From Diorhabda sublineata (Eukaryota > Arthropoda > Insecta > Coleoptera > Chrysomelidae), in the NCBI RefSeq assembly GCF_026230105.1, contig NC_079485.1, positions 14,082,872-14,146,871 on the forward strand: DNA of 64,000 bases, given 5' to 3'. Shown in pieces: positions 45,960 to 58,934 of this stretch (position 1 is its first letter; each line of letters starts with the position of its first letter). The notes under the pieces are model-generated. The model saw only the letters and a list, made by a program, of their open reading frames with translations. It searched no databases and was not told the origin of the DNA. Position numbers and translations under genes: made by a program.

Positions 45960-47190
45960 AATTAAATTATACAAAATCATAATATTCTTCGTCATCTGAG
46001 GAACTGTTATCTCCTCTTGACGTTATAATTAACGGGTCGACGGTCCGATCAATCTTGTAGTCAAGATTCCACATTTTCTCCTCTTCTTTAATGACTGCTT
46101 TTCGCCAGTTCTCTGTTGTAACCTCCTTAATAGCTTGATCAAACAGTAGCTTAATGTCTTTAATATTGAATGTCGTGTTGTGTCTTGCTTCAAATCTTTC
46201 ACTAGCGCCCATATAAGTTCTATAGGATTTAGTTCGCAATGATATGGCGGTGAGCGCAGCACAGTTACACTGTTTTTCTGCTATATCTTCCACGGCGTAT
46301 TCCATAAAACGATGTTTGTGTAAATTTGCTATAGCTTATAGTTCTTTTTTATCAAATTATCTTCAAATTCAATACTTTTGGTGGCTAACCAGTTAATAAT
46401 TTCTTGTTTTCTCCAAGATGAAATTGGAGTCTTCTCTATGCGTCGAGAATGATCACTTGCGTTATCCATAACTACTACTGAATCAGTCGGAAGATATTTT
46501 ATCATTTCACCAAAATAGTCTTCAAAAACATACGAATCCATGTCCTCGTGTTAATTTCCCGTATGGCACGACTGAAAGGTTAGCAAACCTTCTTTTAAAA
46601 ATCCCTCTTCGCTTCCAATATGGACGATTATGAGTCTTTTCCCTTTACCTGAAGGCACCTTAATACCCGTTGACAGGCCTTCCATGAATGCTTGGCGAGC
46701 ACTGGTTATATTTTTGTCTTGCCACATTCTTTAATCTTTCTTTAATCCACGTCTCATCAGATTTTCTTCTGCTCTGTTCTGTACTGCTTTATACTTCTCA
46801 AGTATTTTCGACGCCAGCAAACAATTTCATAGCTTTCCAGTAAAAGTGCTTTACGATTATCTAGTGTGGGTATTTCTTTTTTAAAATAAAAAAAAAGTGA
46901 ACTTTCTTCGAATTACACTTTGGTGACTTCATTAAGGACTTTTACTGGTCTGCCTGGACTTTTCTTGGGAGTTCACTTGACCTGCCATCTTTCTCTCCGC
47001 AATAATTTAAAAACGGTGGACTTTCCAACTCCAGTCATTCGGGAACATAGGTCCACAGTTTCTTGTACAGTAAATTTCGGGTAATCGTATTTTATGCAAT
47101 CGTGTACATTTAAAATAGTAAGTTTTTCATTCACTGATAGTGAAGAATCATTGGAACATCTTTTAGTTGGTGTAAATGTCGCCATTTTAT
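45960..47190 (-). mobile_element. IS630/Tc1-superfamily transposon, nearly full-length broken transposase
   Basis: The N-terminus at 47,185 reads MATFTPTKRCSNDSSLSVNE then MTGVGKSTVFKLLRRERWQV, a helix-turn-helix, and SPGRPVKVL follows. At 46,541-46,329 comes the second catalytic region VVMDNASDHSRRIEKTPISS with WRKQEIINWLATKSIEF (DNAxxHS box). At 46,262-46,050 LRSPPYHCELNPIELIWALV gives the third motif (PPYHxELNPIE), then VKDLKQDTT and KEEEKMW. The first catalytic motif in the 46,560-46,900 stretch is decayed and frames change at least three times. The motifs match the DDE_3-type transposase common in insects. Inactive, but the order is complete. Confidence 0.82.
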
Positions 47191-47194
47191 TATT

Positions 47195-48600
47195 AATCTC
47201 ATAATACTGTGAACACTATTTACGGCTTAACAGCAAATAATGATGAGTTAAACTAAACAAATATACTTACAAAGGTCTACAAATTTTGGGTAAGGCACCA
47301 TTGCCCTTACGGCGCATAGATAAGCCGAATCTGAAATAGGGTTGGAATTAGGCAGGGGCACTAATAATTGTAGCACACTCAATTTCTCGATCATTCTATC
47401 TCATCAATATGACTTCTTTTAGCCATTTTTTAGAGAGACCCCTCGTCTTTTTCCCATCTTTTCGTCTCTCCAGCACTATTCTCATAATTACAATGTGTCC
47501 TATTTAGTGCTCAATTGTTTTATTTTTGGATTCTTGTATATCATCATCAGTTCCCTGTTTCTACATCTGCTCCAGGTACCTATATACATCATCATATATC
47601 TTCCTGAAGAGTGTTCTTTCCAATATTCCCAGTTTGCTGTCATCTTTGTCATTGTACATGTTTCCGATGCGTATATAATTGACTTCAACTGCCTTTGAAA
47701 GGTTTTTTTATTTTTTTCATTTGCTGGTCTTTCAATTGTAGGATCAATTAGTTCTAATTTTACATATATTGAACTAGAGAAAGAAAAGACCCTAAAAATG
47801 GGGCCTTTAGAAAGAGAATGTCTGATCATCTACTCTTTTACCAGATTTGTCACCATGAGTTTTCTAGATCTTTCCAAAAATGTAAAATTAGCTAAGGAAA
47901 AGAAAGCTTTGCAGAATTACTTTGCAATTTCAACGTTAGAATTCATGCATTTTTAATAAATTTTCTTTTTTTTGTTTCGTATTAATTAAATCATATCTTG
48001 TACCTATATTTTATTAGTATAATTATTATTGTAGAGCTAGTTATTATGAATAAACAATATTTATGAATAAATTGTTAAAATCTTTATCGGTGTATCCGGA
48101 TTTCATCTGCAAAGAAAACTTTTTGCATTCACCAGTTCCATCAAAACACTGGATGATAAAAACTAATTTTCACGAGGCCGTTACTCGTATATGCTAATTA
48201 GAAATAGGATGTATAGCTGGCAGCAAAAAGAGCGTTTCACAGTTAGTACTTTTTTTCCTATACAAAACAAGCCAAGGGTCAGTATATTCACTCAATACAT
48301 GGAAAAAAGTTTCGGCCTCTCTTTCGCTTTTGATGTGTTCTCTATTTATTCGCTTTAAAATTTATATGAAGACGCACTTTTCACGTTGCTAGGGTGGATT
48401 TTCTTTACCTATCTCGCTGATAACTGTTATTCCATTCAATTAGAACAAAAATTATTCAGATCGAACGATTATGGAATTATTTAATTTTAAATAATGAAAC
48501 ATGTATTTTCATATATTTAATCTTATTTTACGAAAATAGGGAATACAAGGGTTGTTGCTACTTAAATTTTGAGATATGGTACCTCTGATACGAATATGTC
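47195..48600. other. Non-coding stretch, no element recognised
   Basis: A balanced patch at about 47,290-47,370 (AAGGCACCATTGCCCTTACG, with a hairpin AAGGCACCATTGCCCTT) may be the decayed end of the adjacent transposon. The rest is AT-rich. Confidence 0.4.
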
Positions 48601-48689
48601 AAACTTGACATCGCCATCATATAATTTGACATCACTGGTGACGTATCCAGAACGTGTACTATTTGAATTATTTACAGATACTTGAAACA

Positions 48690-49310
48690 TTCATCTAGGT
48701 CAAAAAATGCAATTGAATCGTGTACGTTTTATGACTTTAGACGTGGATTAAACCAACAGCAGTATGCCTCGACTTTTGATTGATGAAGCACCATCTCGAG
48801 TCATCGCTGATTTCCCAAATTCAATCGTGGTTATCCAACATCGACAAGAACACATCGATGCTGTGCGTAAACTGATATTGCAAGATCATCAGTGACATAC
48901 CGTCAGACTGAAGCATATTTGGGTGTTGGTTACATTCGAATACAAAGCAAACAAAACTCGTGTCGATTGGTGCAATGAATGCTAAAAAATTCAATCGCGC
49001 TACTTCAAAACAAGTCTGTAAGATCATGACAGGTGACAAATCATAGGTCTATGCATATGAAATCCAGAACTAAACAACAATCGACTGTATGGGTCTTTCA
49101 AGATAATCCAAAGTTATAATACATCGACGCTGTTCGGAAACTCAAAAAAAACTTGTGTTGATTGGTGCAAAAAATGTTTAAGAAATCCAATCGCGGTGCT
49201 TCGAAAGATCCTGACAGGTGAAGAATAATAGATCTATTCATAAGAAATCCAGAACTAAACAACAATCGACTGTACGGGTCTTTCAAGAAACTGTATGGGT
49301 TCTTCAAGAC
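48690..49310 (+). mobile_element. mariner fragments of a third lineage, partly duplicated in tandem
   Basis: The plus strand reads MQLNRVRFMTLDV near 48,710, EAPSRVIADF and HIDAVRKLILQD near 48,855, then TRVDWCNEC and a first-motif remnant. The unit from GTCGATTGGTGCAATGAATG to GACTGTATGGGTCTTTCAAG (about 48,962-49,103) recurs diverged at about 49,157-49,286. The block AAATCCAGAACTAAACAACA-ATCGACTGT appears twice. The wording matches mariners with MTGDESWIYxYxPETKQQS. Catalytic motifs are lost. Confidence 0.7.
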
Positions 49311-49359
49311 GAATTAAATCCAACAACAGTTGTTAGCGCTCGAAGCACTCCGAAGCCAC

Positions 49360-49741
49360 AAGTTCGAAATTCACTGAATTTGCCTGGATTACCACCTCAG
49401 TTAAAAGAAGGATCAGTTGTCATCATGCTGCGAAACATTCATAAAGAGAAAATACAAAGGAGAGGATGTACGTGTGGCCTTTACAATGACCATAAATAAA
49501 TCGCAAGACCAGTCGTTGAAAGTGGAGTTTCCATGTTTCGAGCATGGACAATTATACAACGCGTGCCGAAAAAACATAATCATACTTCATCAGAAAGCTT
49601 TAAATTTATTAACAGACTTTATCTTAACTCAATCATACCGAGCCTTTGTTTTATTTGTTTTAATACAAAAACAATTTCTTTTGATTGTTTTAAGTTTATT
49701 TATATACAAAAGTTTACATCTCAGTATGCCGGGTCAACTAG
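49360..49741 (+). mobile_element. Helitron 3' end with helicase C-terminal remnant
   Basis: The plus strand reads LNLPGLPPQLKEGSVVIMLR then YKGEDVRVAFTMTINKSQDQ and SLKVEFPCFEHGQLYNACRK. These are the final motifs of the Pif1-like helicase in Helitrons (LxLKxGxPxMLxRN, RLAFAMTINKSQGQS, FxHGQLYVAxSR). Internal deletions join them more closely than in an intact protein. At 49,724-49,741 the sequence TATGCCGGGTCAACTAG ends in CTAG followed by T, the hallmark 3' terminus of animal Helitrons. The 5' part and the Rep domain are missing. It directly follows mariner sequence, so it is 5'-truncated or recombined. Confidence 0.8.
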
Positions 49742-49759
49742 TGAATTTTAATAAATAAA

Positions 49760-51015
49760 AAACTCGCAGAAACATATAAACGTAACTAATTTCATTCCGG
49801 AAGCATATGTGCTCAAGGAAATGACGTGTAAATTTAACAAAAGCTCTAAGAACACCCTTTATACAGTTCATTGACAAAAGATATCACAAGATGACATCTA
49901 TTTCTTTAACTTTTGTTTCTATGATAACTCAACGATGACAAGGCAAGTTTTAAGAATGAACTAAACGTTTTAATGAATTAGAATATACGAGGAATATCGT
50001 AAGTTGGACGAAACTAAATATGTACATCATAGAATTAATAATAATTCGTGTTTTGAAGTGAACCTCCAGCTGTCACAATTCATGTTACAATTTATCATAA
50101 TAGTTTCTACAAATATCAACGAGAACCCTTTGATCGAACAAAGAATCTATGCAGATGCAGAACTTCTTAAAGCAGATGCATGTACAAATTCACCCTTTTA
50201 CTTACAAAACAAATTTTCTGTATCTGAATTTACAAGAGTTACCTGCCTCCTTATGAATGCCGAATATCTTTGAGGAAAGATTTATCTTTTAGATGTGGTG
50301 AGACATAACTTGAACAACTTAAAAGAGTTTTTGAAGAAATCTACAGACAGATGTGACCTTGAATAAAATAAATTGCAAAATATATTCCGTTTGAGTATAC
50401 GATGTTAGATAGAAAAGACGACGGTTTATTTCTAATTATTGCAATGCTACAGAGAACACTGCTTGCCTATATACTAAAAATTTCGTTCAAGAGAATTATT
50501 TATTTGAAAAATTAAATATTATTTGAATAATTCTAGGGATAAAATTTTATATTTGACAGCAAAACATTGGTATTTTTTTTTAACCGCTATTATCAGTTTC
50601 TGTTCGGTGATTGGTGGGTTAAATTTTCAAATATTTCCCTCTGAAAAGGAAATATTTGGCTAAAAGGTGGAGGTCTTCCATTGCGTCATTTAATCTACGG
50701 TTTATCGAACCCCTAACAACATAAGATCGATTATTGGACACCTCTATTAAAACTAATAACATGTATGTACCCGAGAGAAATCATTTTTAATTGAGATTAA
50801 AATCAACTTACACTTTAAATAAAAATAAGAAAAATTATGAGTACATATCAAAGTGCATGTACTATTATCTATACGGTGTGAATTTTTACCAAATACTTAT
50901 AGTGTGGTATCTGAAATACTTAGAAAATTTGTAATTTAATATTTTATGCTGCAAGTTCATAGTCTTAATTAAATGTTCTGCTATCAACGTTACACGAGTT
51001 AAAACCATCTGTATA
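49760..51015. other. Non-coding stretch, no confident element
   Basis: An 89-codon plus-strand frame at 50,004-50,273 contains NINENPLIEQRIYADAELLK but no known domain, and its surroundings are AT-rich. It could be a relic; no function is proposed. Confidence 0.35.
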
Positions 51016-51023
51016 TGGCTAAA

Positions 51024-51632
51024 TACTTATAGTGAAATCATGAAAATTTTTACGTTTGGTTTTTCGGATACGATCTTTTTAACTAAAATGTTTTCATTGT
51101 AACTTTGTTATTTTAAATAGAACACCTAGTATATTAATACATTTTTGAAATCTACATAAAATTTTAGTAGACTTTTGTATAAAAACTTTTTTAGAAAAAT
51201 GCATATTTTTTTAGTTATTAATTTTTTTGCAAAAAATTTGACCTTTGCAAACCCGCATAAATTATTTTGTTACGAAAATACTCTCAAAGATATGAGAATG
51301 GTTTTTCTTGGGTTGCTTTTAGCAAGGTCAGACGTATGTCAATCTATGCTGAAAAAATTTTCACTTTATACAGGGTGTATATAAAAAGTGCTCAAAGTTT
51401 AACTTCATAAAAAACAAATTTCTTAATTTTTTTAAATAGAACATAGAACCACCCGGTTTTTTCTATTTTAATGCACATAGGGGTAAAAAGGCTAATTCAT
51501 GTATATTTTCCTAAACCTCAACCTTACCGTTCTACGGTTTTACCGAAAGTCGGATATGTTTAAAAATATTTTAGATAAAAAGATCGTATCCGAAAACCCA
51601 AACGTAGAAACTTTCATGATTTTACTATAAGT
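51024..51632. repeat. 65-bp inverted repeat, 480-bp spacer
   Basis: ACTTATAGTGAAATCATGAA (left arm 51,024-51,088) is the reverse complement, with about seven mismatches, of the arm at 51,568-51,632. Both arms include the identical 13-mer CGGATACGATCTT. The spacer is AT-rich without coding motifs. Possibly the ends of an unclassified non-autonomous DNA transposon of about 0.6 kb. Confidence 0.55.
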
Positions 51633-51639
51633 GTTATTT

Positions 51640-52135
51640 CAATTTCGTTTATATATATGTAACTACTTATATAAAATACTAGTCATCACACAAAAAGCTC
51701 TCAAGTAATAAGCTCAAATTAATTTTGGATTTTGTAACTCATTCACCCAGTATATAGATATTTTTATCACAAAACTTTTGCTAAATATGTTGATGTTAAG
51801 TATTAGTCACGTGATAAAAGACCTCCATTATTTCTTCTGTAAATTAAACTGTGTCTTTAGGAATTTCAAACTAACACTGATAAATTTTTATTAATATAGA
51901 TTTTATATTATGTTCGACCAGGGGGGTTCCTGAAGTTTATTTTGTCATATTTTGTAGATCAGGTGATCAGAGTATTGCCGCCGTAATCGTAATTTCAATG
52001 ACAATTATCCGAGACCGTCAATATCTGCTGTCAATGCATGAAAAATTGAACGTTGATCCTAGGTCTGAACAATGATAAATGAAAATATGTTTTTCCGCTA
52101 ACACAATAGAGTAGAATGTAGAAATAATTTTATTA
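51640..52135. other. AT-rich non-coding stretch
   Basis: No element or coding motif is recognised. Confidence 0.45.
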
Positions 52136-52139
52136 AAAT

Positions 52140-52570
52140 TCCGTAATTTGGCCGATGACCATGTTGGGCCCGTACAGAGAACAGAAAGCGAGCAGCGAAT
52201 AGAAAACAAACAAACCACCCTTCAAAAACACCTCGATGTATATAAATCATATCGGCGGCGATCGCGATCCTTTTTTTCCGGTTGAATTATTAGCGATCAG
52301 AAGTGGGATAGCGGCGGGAGTATCGCGTTTACGGGAGCGGGATAGAGTCGTCGTTAATGCACACGTTTTTCCATGGCCTGCTGCAAATTAGCGGCCGCCG
52401 AGGATGAGGAAACAGTCGAGGATCCCAGCGCATGTGCTAGTGTTGAAATTAAAGCGGCAATGAGGGAATCAAAGAGCGTACTTTTGAAACGATGACCGCT
52501 CGTTCGATCGATGTTTTATACAGCGAAGCTGTGGCCACACCCAGGGCTAATTGAATGATGCCTGCACTAG
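52140..52570. promoter_or_regulatory. GC-rich island, candidate promoter or enhancer
   Basis: The strongest composition anomaly outside prospero exons: CGGCGGCGATCGCGATCC, TAGCGGCCGCCGAGGATG, CGCTCGTTCGATCGATG, CACACCCAGGGC, with many CpG dinucleotides. TATATAAA on plus (about 52,239-52,246) and TATAAAA on minus (about 52,522-52,516) could be core promoters facing outward or inward. No protein frame is convincing and no transposon motif is present. It may be a distal promoter or leader exon of prospero (minus strand, about 42 kb upstream of the start codon) or a conserved enhancer. Composition and motifs only. Confidence 0.4.
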
Positions 52571-52574
52571 AATC

Positions 52575-55500
52575 TCATGTAATTTTATGTGTGCAGTTTT
52601 TGTATGCAAACTTCAATGTTGAACTGGTCAATATTCGCGATGTTATGCACGACATCCATCACAACACCCTGTCAAAATTCGGACAATGTGGGGAGATGTG
52701 TACCGTATGATTGTATTTCATCTCTGCTAAATTACAAACGACATATTTTATATTCAAGCGCCAATTGTTCATCCTTACGGATTTCGATCAAAATTATTAA
52801 ACTCTGGCTTACCAAGAATTCATAATTACATACACTGCTACTCAATAACAAATATTTAAAACTAAGCTTAAGACTTTGATCAATTCAAAATGATAAAAAT
52901 AATGTATGATACAAACCAGTTGAAAAAAAAACACAGAAGGATAAGGAAATATAAATTGGCGAGATGACAAACATCCTACAGATGACGCCATTTATAGTTC
53001 AACTCTCCAAACCTCTTATTTAGGCTCTTAATTTGCTGAATTGGGTATATGAAATAATGATTACTACATCCGTAGTCTTCCAGATCACTGTCTTCCACGA
53101 TTGAGTCACAAATAGAGTCACAGCTCAAAGTTTTCCATTAATAGTAAAAGCAGACAATAATTTCGCTAACTAGGAATGTGGAATTAAATTTTTTTCCCAA
53201 GAAGAAGAAGAAAGTTATTCCAAACTCAATATTAGGTCTAAACAAAAGGTCGTTACTACAGAAAATTGTTTTAGAGAGATATATTTGAATCATACCTTAG
53301 AATTGCCGTAAAACTTCAAATTTACAGAAGATCCTCATGTTAAGTCGCAAAATTTTGTATATTTATTGGGATTATTACAATATATTGGAGATTATGTTAT
53401 GTTTTTTATCAAACAGTTGAAAAGCTATTAATAGATAAGTTTTAAAAAGTAAATTATCACTTAAAAAAAGGAAAAAATACAATTTTTAAGCTCCTGCCGG
53501 TGATAATTCCAATTATTCTTAGACATATGATAGACATTCAAAGCTTCTTCCTTGTGTTAATCAAACACGCAAAACAGAAATCGAACTTTAATAATTATGA
53601 AAACTTTAATAACTTCGTTAATTTGACTGCCACTTAATCTATTTATAGATCTTTAAATTGGGCGTTAAAGACTAAGCGGAAATGTTATTTTTGTTGTTGA
53701 CTACGCTCACGCAATAATGTTTTCTTAATTCGTTTCAGTTGAATTGGAAATTATAAATTACTCCACAACATTATATTGAACAATTTGAAAAGAACTTCTA
53801 CTAGCTACGAAAGAAAATGTTGAACTACAGGCGCCATTTTGAAGTAAGTAATTGAGAGACAAATGCCTCCTAACATCATTTACATCAAATACAATTTTTT
53901 AAACTTATCCGTAATTTTTTCTTAAAAAACATTATTTTTCTTGCTGCTTTGCTCCTAGAAAATCACACGATTATAGTTCTTCCAATATCGATTGCAGATT
54001 ATAAAAACTTGTATAGAAGCTCTATTTGATCTACCATAGACGTAGATATTCGATTATATTTGAAATAACTTGCTGTGTTCGTATATCTAAATCTTTATCA
54101 TTAAATTCATACCTATATTGAGCAATTTCATTGTCTTCATCCGCCCATGGTCTAACAAACGCCATATTTCTATTTATTTGAAGAAATTTATGAACGCCAA
54201 TGCTTATCGCAGGCTGTCTGGCAGGAATATTTCGAAGAAATTGTGTACATACACCTTCCGACAGCTTCGGCCAATACAAATGTTTACGATTCGATATTTT
54301 CATTGGTAAACAGTGGAGATGACGAGTCCACGTGGACTGACGGTTTGTTAGATGTTTAAAGGGACGTAAACATGATTTTTCATCTCTTAATTTGGTATGA
54401 GTGCCGTGACCCGCATAACTATCTTCTGCATTTGATATTGGAAGAACTATACAAGATTCTGGTTTTATGATTTTTATAATTATTTCTATTGATGTTGAAT
54501 TTTTGTAGTTCAGTTTTCAGATAGTGGAAATTGCTCATAGTTTGTTGAAGAATCGATAGAAAAATTCACTTTTGCTATGTTTAGATTGTACAAGTTGTCC
54601 CTGTGAAAGTTATGGATTGTTAACCCTTTGTTAATTTATTCTCTCAAATACACTATGTGGACATAAGTAATCACCCGTTAAAAATTCATAAGGTTCTAAT
54701 ATATAATTTAGAAAATATACTTAAATATAAGTTCTGATTTCGCACCTTTAAAGTCCTCTAACTCAGAAACGAGTGGTCGTACGAAAAATTTTTTATAATA
54801 TCGTAGAATTATTTTCACGTCATCTATTCACTCACGAATTTTTTGCATTAAGTCCCGGAAGGGAGATTTGAAAAATTACGCATACACAAAATTCAGTTGA
54901 AAATTTTTTTATATTCGAAACCGTTTATCAATAAAAACTTGATTTATTATTCGACTGCCGCAAATTGTGAAGTAATATTAGTACAACAACGTTTCTTTTA
55001 TTCAATATTTGTAAGTAATAAAAGATAATTTATTAAAGAAACACATTACAATGGTTGGAGAGTAATAAATTTAAAAATACTCATCATGAAATACACTCAC
55101 GTAAAGGCACTTAGAAGGTACACAAAGCTTTATAACAATTCTAACCCAATTATATTGGCTCAGAAAATTCAGAAGATCAAACATCACGCCTACCACCTGG
55201 TTTTTCGAAAATCTCTTATTTTACAAGCAACAGAAGACCATTGTGAAACTGTTTATTATGTGTTATAATTTCTTTAAGATGCCCCACCTGTCCCACAGGT
55301 CGGTTTTTCGCAATAAACTGCTTCGGAACAGAATACAACACTTCCGGTTTATTATAAGAAACGAAATTGCCTTAATTTGGTACTTAAGGCTTTTAAATGC
55401 CACAAGTACGAAATAAATGCCCTTCTGTTGGGTAATTTATGGCGCTCCACGCTAACTGATTTCAACAGTTTACGACTGTTTTGTTACGGATATTTTACAA

Positions 55501-56060
55501 AAGGTGGGGAAGGTTTTTGACTAATTGTTATAGTTTAAATTTATGTACATGTTGTACTTAACATTATGTGTAAAGTCGAATATTTTTGAAAATTGAGTCA
55601 TCTGCTTGCTTTCATCGGTTCTGACAACCTTTGTCGATCATTAATTTCTAGAAAAACACATAAAATTTCTCTACACCCATACATGACTTTCTAGTATGTG
55701 TCAACATCTCTATTAAGAATAATTTGAGATAAAACAGATTGATATTATCACAAAAATGATTTTGTGCTCAAAAAAAAATGATTTTATCAGTAATGGTTTA
55801 TTGACACTTGTGCAGAATATTCAAAATTATTTAGCAAATTTAGATCGGAATATGAATTATGTTTTATTCATTAATTGTACAGCTGACATTTTGTTCAAAT
55901 TATTTTGAATGTCAGGATAAACTACTCCTATATTAACAAATCGAAAGTTTTGGTGTAAGGCGATTGTATTAACAACAATTTTGCAATTAGTATCGGAATA
56001 TCTTTAATAATTACCTACAAATTGAATATCACTATTTTTTCAATTTTTATCTATTATAAA
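52575..56060. other. Long non-coding stretch with one dispersed repeat
   Basis: Contains one copy of the dispersed repeat near 53.2-53.35 kb. A minus-strand frame at 54,303-54,031 (PARQPAISIGVHKFLQINRN, FVRPWADEDNEIAQYRYEF) is more protein-like than most here but matches nothing I recognise. The remainder is AT-rich. Confidence 0.4.
53205..53350. repeat. Dispersed repeat, copy A
   Basis: Shares AATATTAGGTCTAAACAAAA-like and ACAGAAGATCCTCATGTTAA segments with 59,850-60,010 (AATATCAGGTCTACAAAAAA and AAAAGATCCTCATGTTAACT), in the same order and orientation. Unclassified. Confidence 0.5.
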
Positions 56061-56064
56061 CTAT

Positions 56065-56410
56065 ATGATTGTCGTACCGAAAAAAGGAGAATTGATAAAA
56101 TAAACAAAATTTTCAGGAGACGGTCAAATTGAACAAATTACACTCATTCATTATATAGTTCAAATCTGGATCCAAGTGGCTACTGGCTATCCGTTGATCT
56201 CAAAAATTGATATATTCAGCTCAAATTAAGAACCAATTGATTAAACTGAAGCCTATTTTGAGGTAAATGACAAATCCTTCTATAATCACGGCATCGATAA
56301 GTTAGAGAAGCGTTGGAATGATTGTATTGCTCTTAAATTACCGATTTTTGATAAAAAATTTCACATTATGTTCCTTGGATATTTTAACAAGGTTTTGTGA
56401 AAAGTGTGAT
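56065..56410 (+). mobile_element. mariner C-terminal fragment
   Basis: The plus strand reads NDKSFYNHGIDKLEKRWNDC then IALK (about 56,266-56,340), the end of a mariner transposase (SFYxxGIxKLxxRWxxCIxLxG). It is nearly the same wording as the minus-strand end at 14.04 kb (EKRWNDCIATGDYIDE). Upstream to 56,065 the reading is broken. Confidence 0.7.
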
Positions 56411-56699
56411 TCTTTGAATCGTGGTTGAGGTAAGAAAATAACTGCTGGATCTTAAGGAACGCATCTATTAACGAAAACACCAATATTCACAATAAAATTT
56501 AAAAAAAATGACTAGTTGCCTATAAAGAATGCTTCTACAGATGAAGCATGGATACTGTAATCTTACAGGGTTGATTTGTTCATTATTCATTAACTGTGAA
56601 TTATGTCTTTGATGTTTATGATTGTAGCTTAAACACAACAACATACTGGGACTCATATTTTTTGAACCAAGACATCTTTTTGTAAAGTTCGTATACGAA

Positions 56700-57190
56700 T
56701 TGTCTTCGATCTCGCAAATTTAGACTTGTAAGTGTTAAAAATGAGTGATTCCACGAAATATCCATTGAAAGTGCTATATAGTCTCCCAGGTCCAGAAATA
56801 AAAGTCTGATCTATTAATACAATATTCCGTGGGGTAAAAAACATAGAAATTAGACGCATGAAGAGTTTTATGGAGTGAAATTCATCTTTTAGCATGACAA
56901 GGATCCCAAGAATTCCTCGGAGCTGTGCAAAAAATATTTGAAATAATTGGAAAAGAAAAATGTATTGATCTTGACATCACAATCGCCCGACCTCGATCCA
57001 ATTGATTTGTGTGACAAATTGGATACGGAAGTCAGGAAGCAGTATCCTATTTCCACGTCAAATCTTTGGAATATTCTGAAAAACAAATGGAACCAAATGT
57101 TGAAATCAAATAGAGGATAAGGAATCACGATTAATCATGGTATATCAAAGGAAAGTTGAATCCCAAATGCGTTGTTATTATTAGCAAAAA
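56700..57190 (+). mobile_element. Tc1-like transposase C-terminal fragment
   Basis: Plus-strand frames read HDKDPKNSSELCKKYLK (about 56,892-56,940; second Asp motif, normally QDNDPKHSS), then TSQSPDLDPIDLCDKLDTEV and RKQYPISTSNLWNILKNKWN. The third catalytic Glu of NPIE is Asp here. Minus-strand frames in this stretch are shadows. Partial and dead. Confidence 0.75.
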
Positions 57191-57194
57191 AATA

Positions 57195-58930
57195 TTGAAG
57201 ACTTCCTCCATGGCTAAATTTTTGAAAAGCACCACATAGAGCATAGAATAAAAAAAGAAATTCGATAATATTTATTGAATCAAACGCTACAAAAAAGCTG
57301 ATCTCTTCAAGATACTATTATAGAAACAAAGCTCTGGATCATACAGTACGACCACCTCCATACCAATATCATACAATTAATATTGAACATTTCTTTTTGA
57401 ATAGCACTATTTAGAAAGGAGTTTTTAATATTATTTGCGTTAAATAAATCAGGTATCGAAGGTAATAAGTATACATTTACATACAAATTAATTGCGCATT
57501 TCATATAAACATTATCAGTCTGCTTCGTTATTGATGCCTGCCGAAGTACCTCGAACGAATCAGCACCTTAAATGTTATGGAAGCGCAAAACGAAGTGACA
57601 TCATTGTCATATAACTCCCAGTGGAGCGATTTCAACAACGATGAGATCGTTATGGGTTTCGTTTTGTGGGTTTCCTCTAATGTTGTTGACGAGGCTATTT
57701 CCTTCTGTAACCTTTTTCCATTTTAAGTTTATCTGTTCTCTTTAGATAATTGATTTCCATGTTCGTACAGGTCCGTTTCTTTTTCTAGTGCCTGTTGTAT
57801 TTAACTTGTCCAAGTTATAGCACCAAATTTATTAATTTATGACCTGAGAACTTTTGAACAATGATAATAAATAATATTTTCATAACCAAAGAGTAAGGAT
57901 GTTAAAAACAAAACAAGTCCACCAATATAGACTGATCTGACGTACTCTGTGCTCATAATCTCACAAAATTAAGGAATTAAATTAAGAAGTTGCAAGCTGG
58001 CGAATTTTTAGTTCAATTTCAATTTGATTTTATTGTCAATTTTCTACATGAACTATAATCACCACCACACTAATTTTTGTTTGTTTATTATTAATTTTGG
58101 TTGCATAAACCAAGTTTGAGTTGTCTTTATACAAAAACTGCTGTCAATTATACTATAATTAGTTATTATCTATTCATAACGTATCAGCTGATGTATAGTA
58201 AATCAATTGTCACTGACCCTCATATGTAAAAACGGGGTTGTTTTGAGTGTTAGTTAATTTATTGAATATATTAATTACTTAATCAAATACGAGCGACGAA
58301 AATAAATAAAACAACGCATTTTAATAGGCATAAATCGTTTAAATTACACGGCATTTATTCCTATTTGATATTGTTAGAATATTCACAATCAAAGTATGAA
58401 CAAATAAAATACAAAATGAAAAAATCACTCTCGGTTTCCATTAATGCCAGTATTTATATTTCAAATTAATAAATTGACAAATATATTTGTAGATATCGAA
58501 TGCATCATGAATGGCTTTTAAAAAATGTAAAATATTTACCTGTTGCTATCACCAATTCTACTTGAATAAAAAATAATTTGCCGGAGCTATTGAGTGCAGA
58601 CAGCAATAATTCGTTCAATTGATTTATTTATATTAAGCATGGAATATCGAGAAAATTGTATCTAAAAAATTATTGAAGCCCACAGGGTTATACCCAGGAC
58701 CTCTTAGTGAACAATCACTTCGTCTACGAATCAATCGTTAGGACAATATGTGGAACCGAGGTGGTGCTCCCTCTTGCATTATTCTTTTATTTTCTTTTTA
58801 TTTTAAGTACCTCTAGGAGGACTGGCTATTAAATAACGAGCCTAGAGGGCGTCCTAGACGCGTTGAGTATCTAGATATCTTGTCTATGCACGTCCCAAAA
58901 CACGTTTCCGTCACTATTATATTATATATA
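57195..58930. other. Non-coding stretch, one balanced patch
   Basis: About 57,530-57,680 (GAAGTACCTCGAACGAATCA, CCCAGTGGAGCGATTTCAAC) is less AT-rich and carries no transposon motif; it may be host regulatory DNA. The rest is AT-rich. Confidence 0.4.
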
Positions 58931-58934
58931 TTTG

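Noticed and set aside
50004..50273. Plus-strand frame of 89 codons
   Set aside because: No family resemblance; flanking DNA is AT-rich and non-coding.
54031..54303. Minus-strand frame of 90 codons with protein-like composition
   Set aside because: No recognisable domain, splice context or related copy in the window; not called as a gene.
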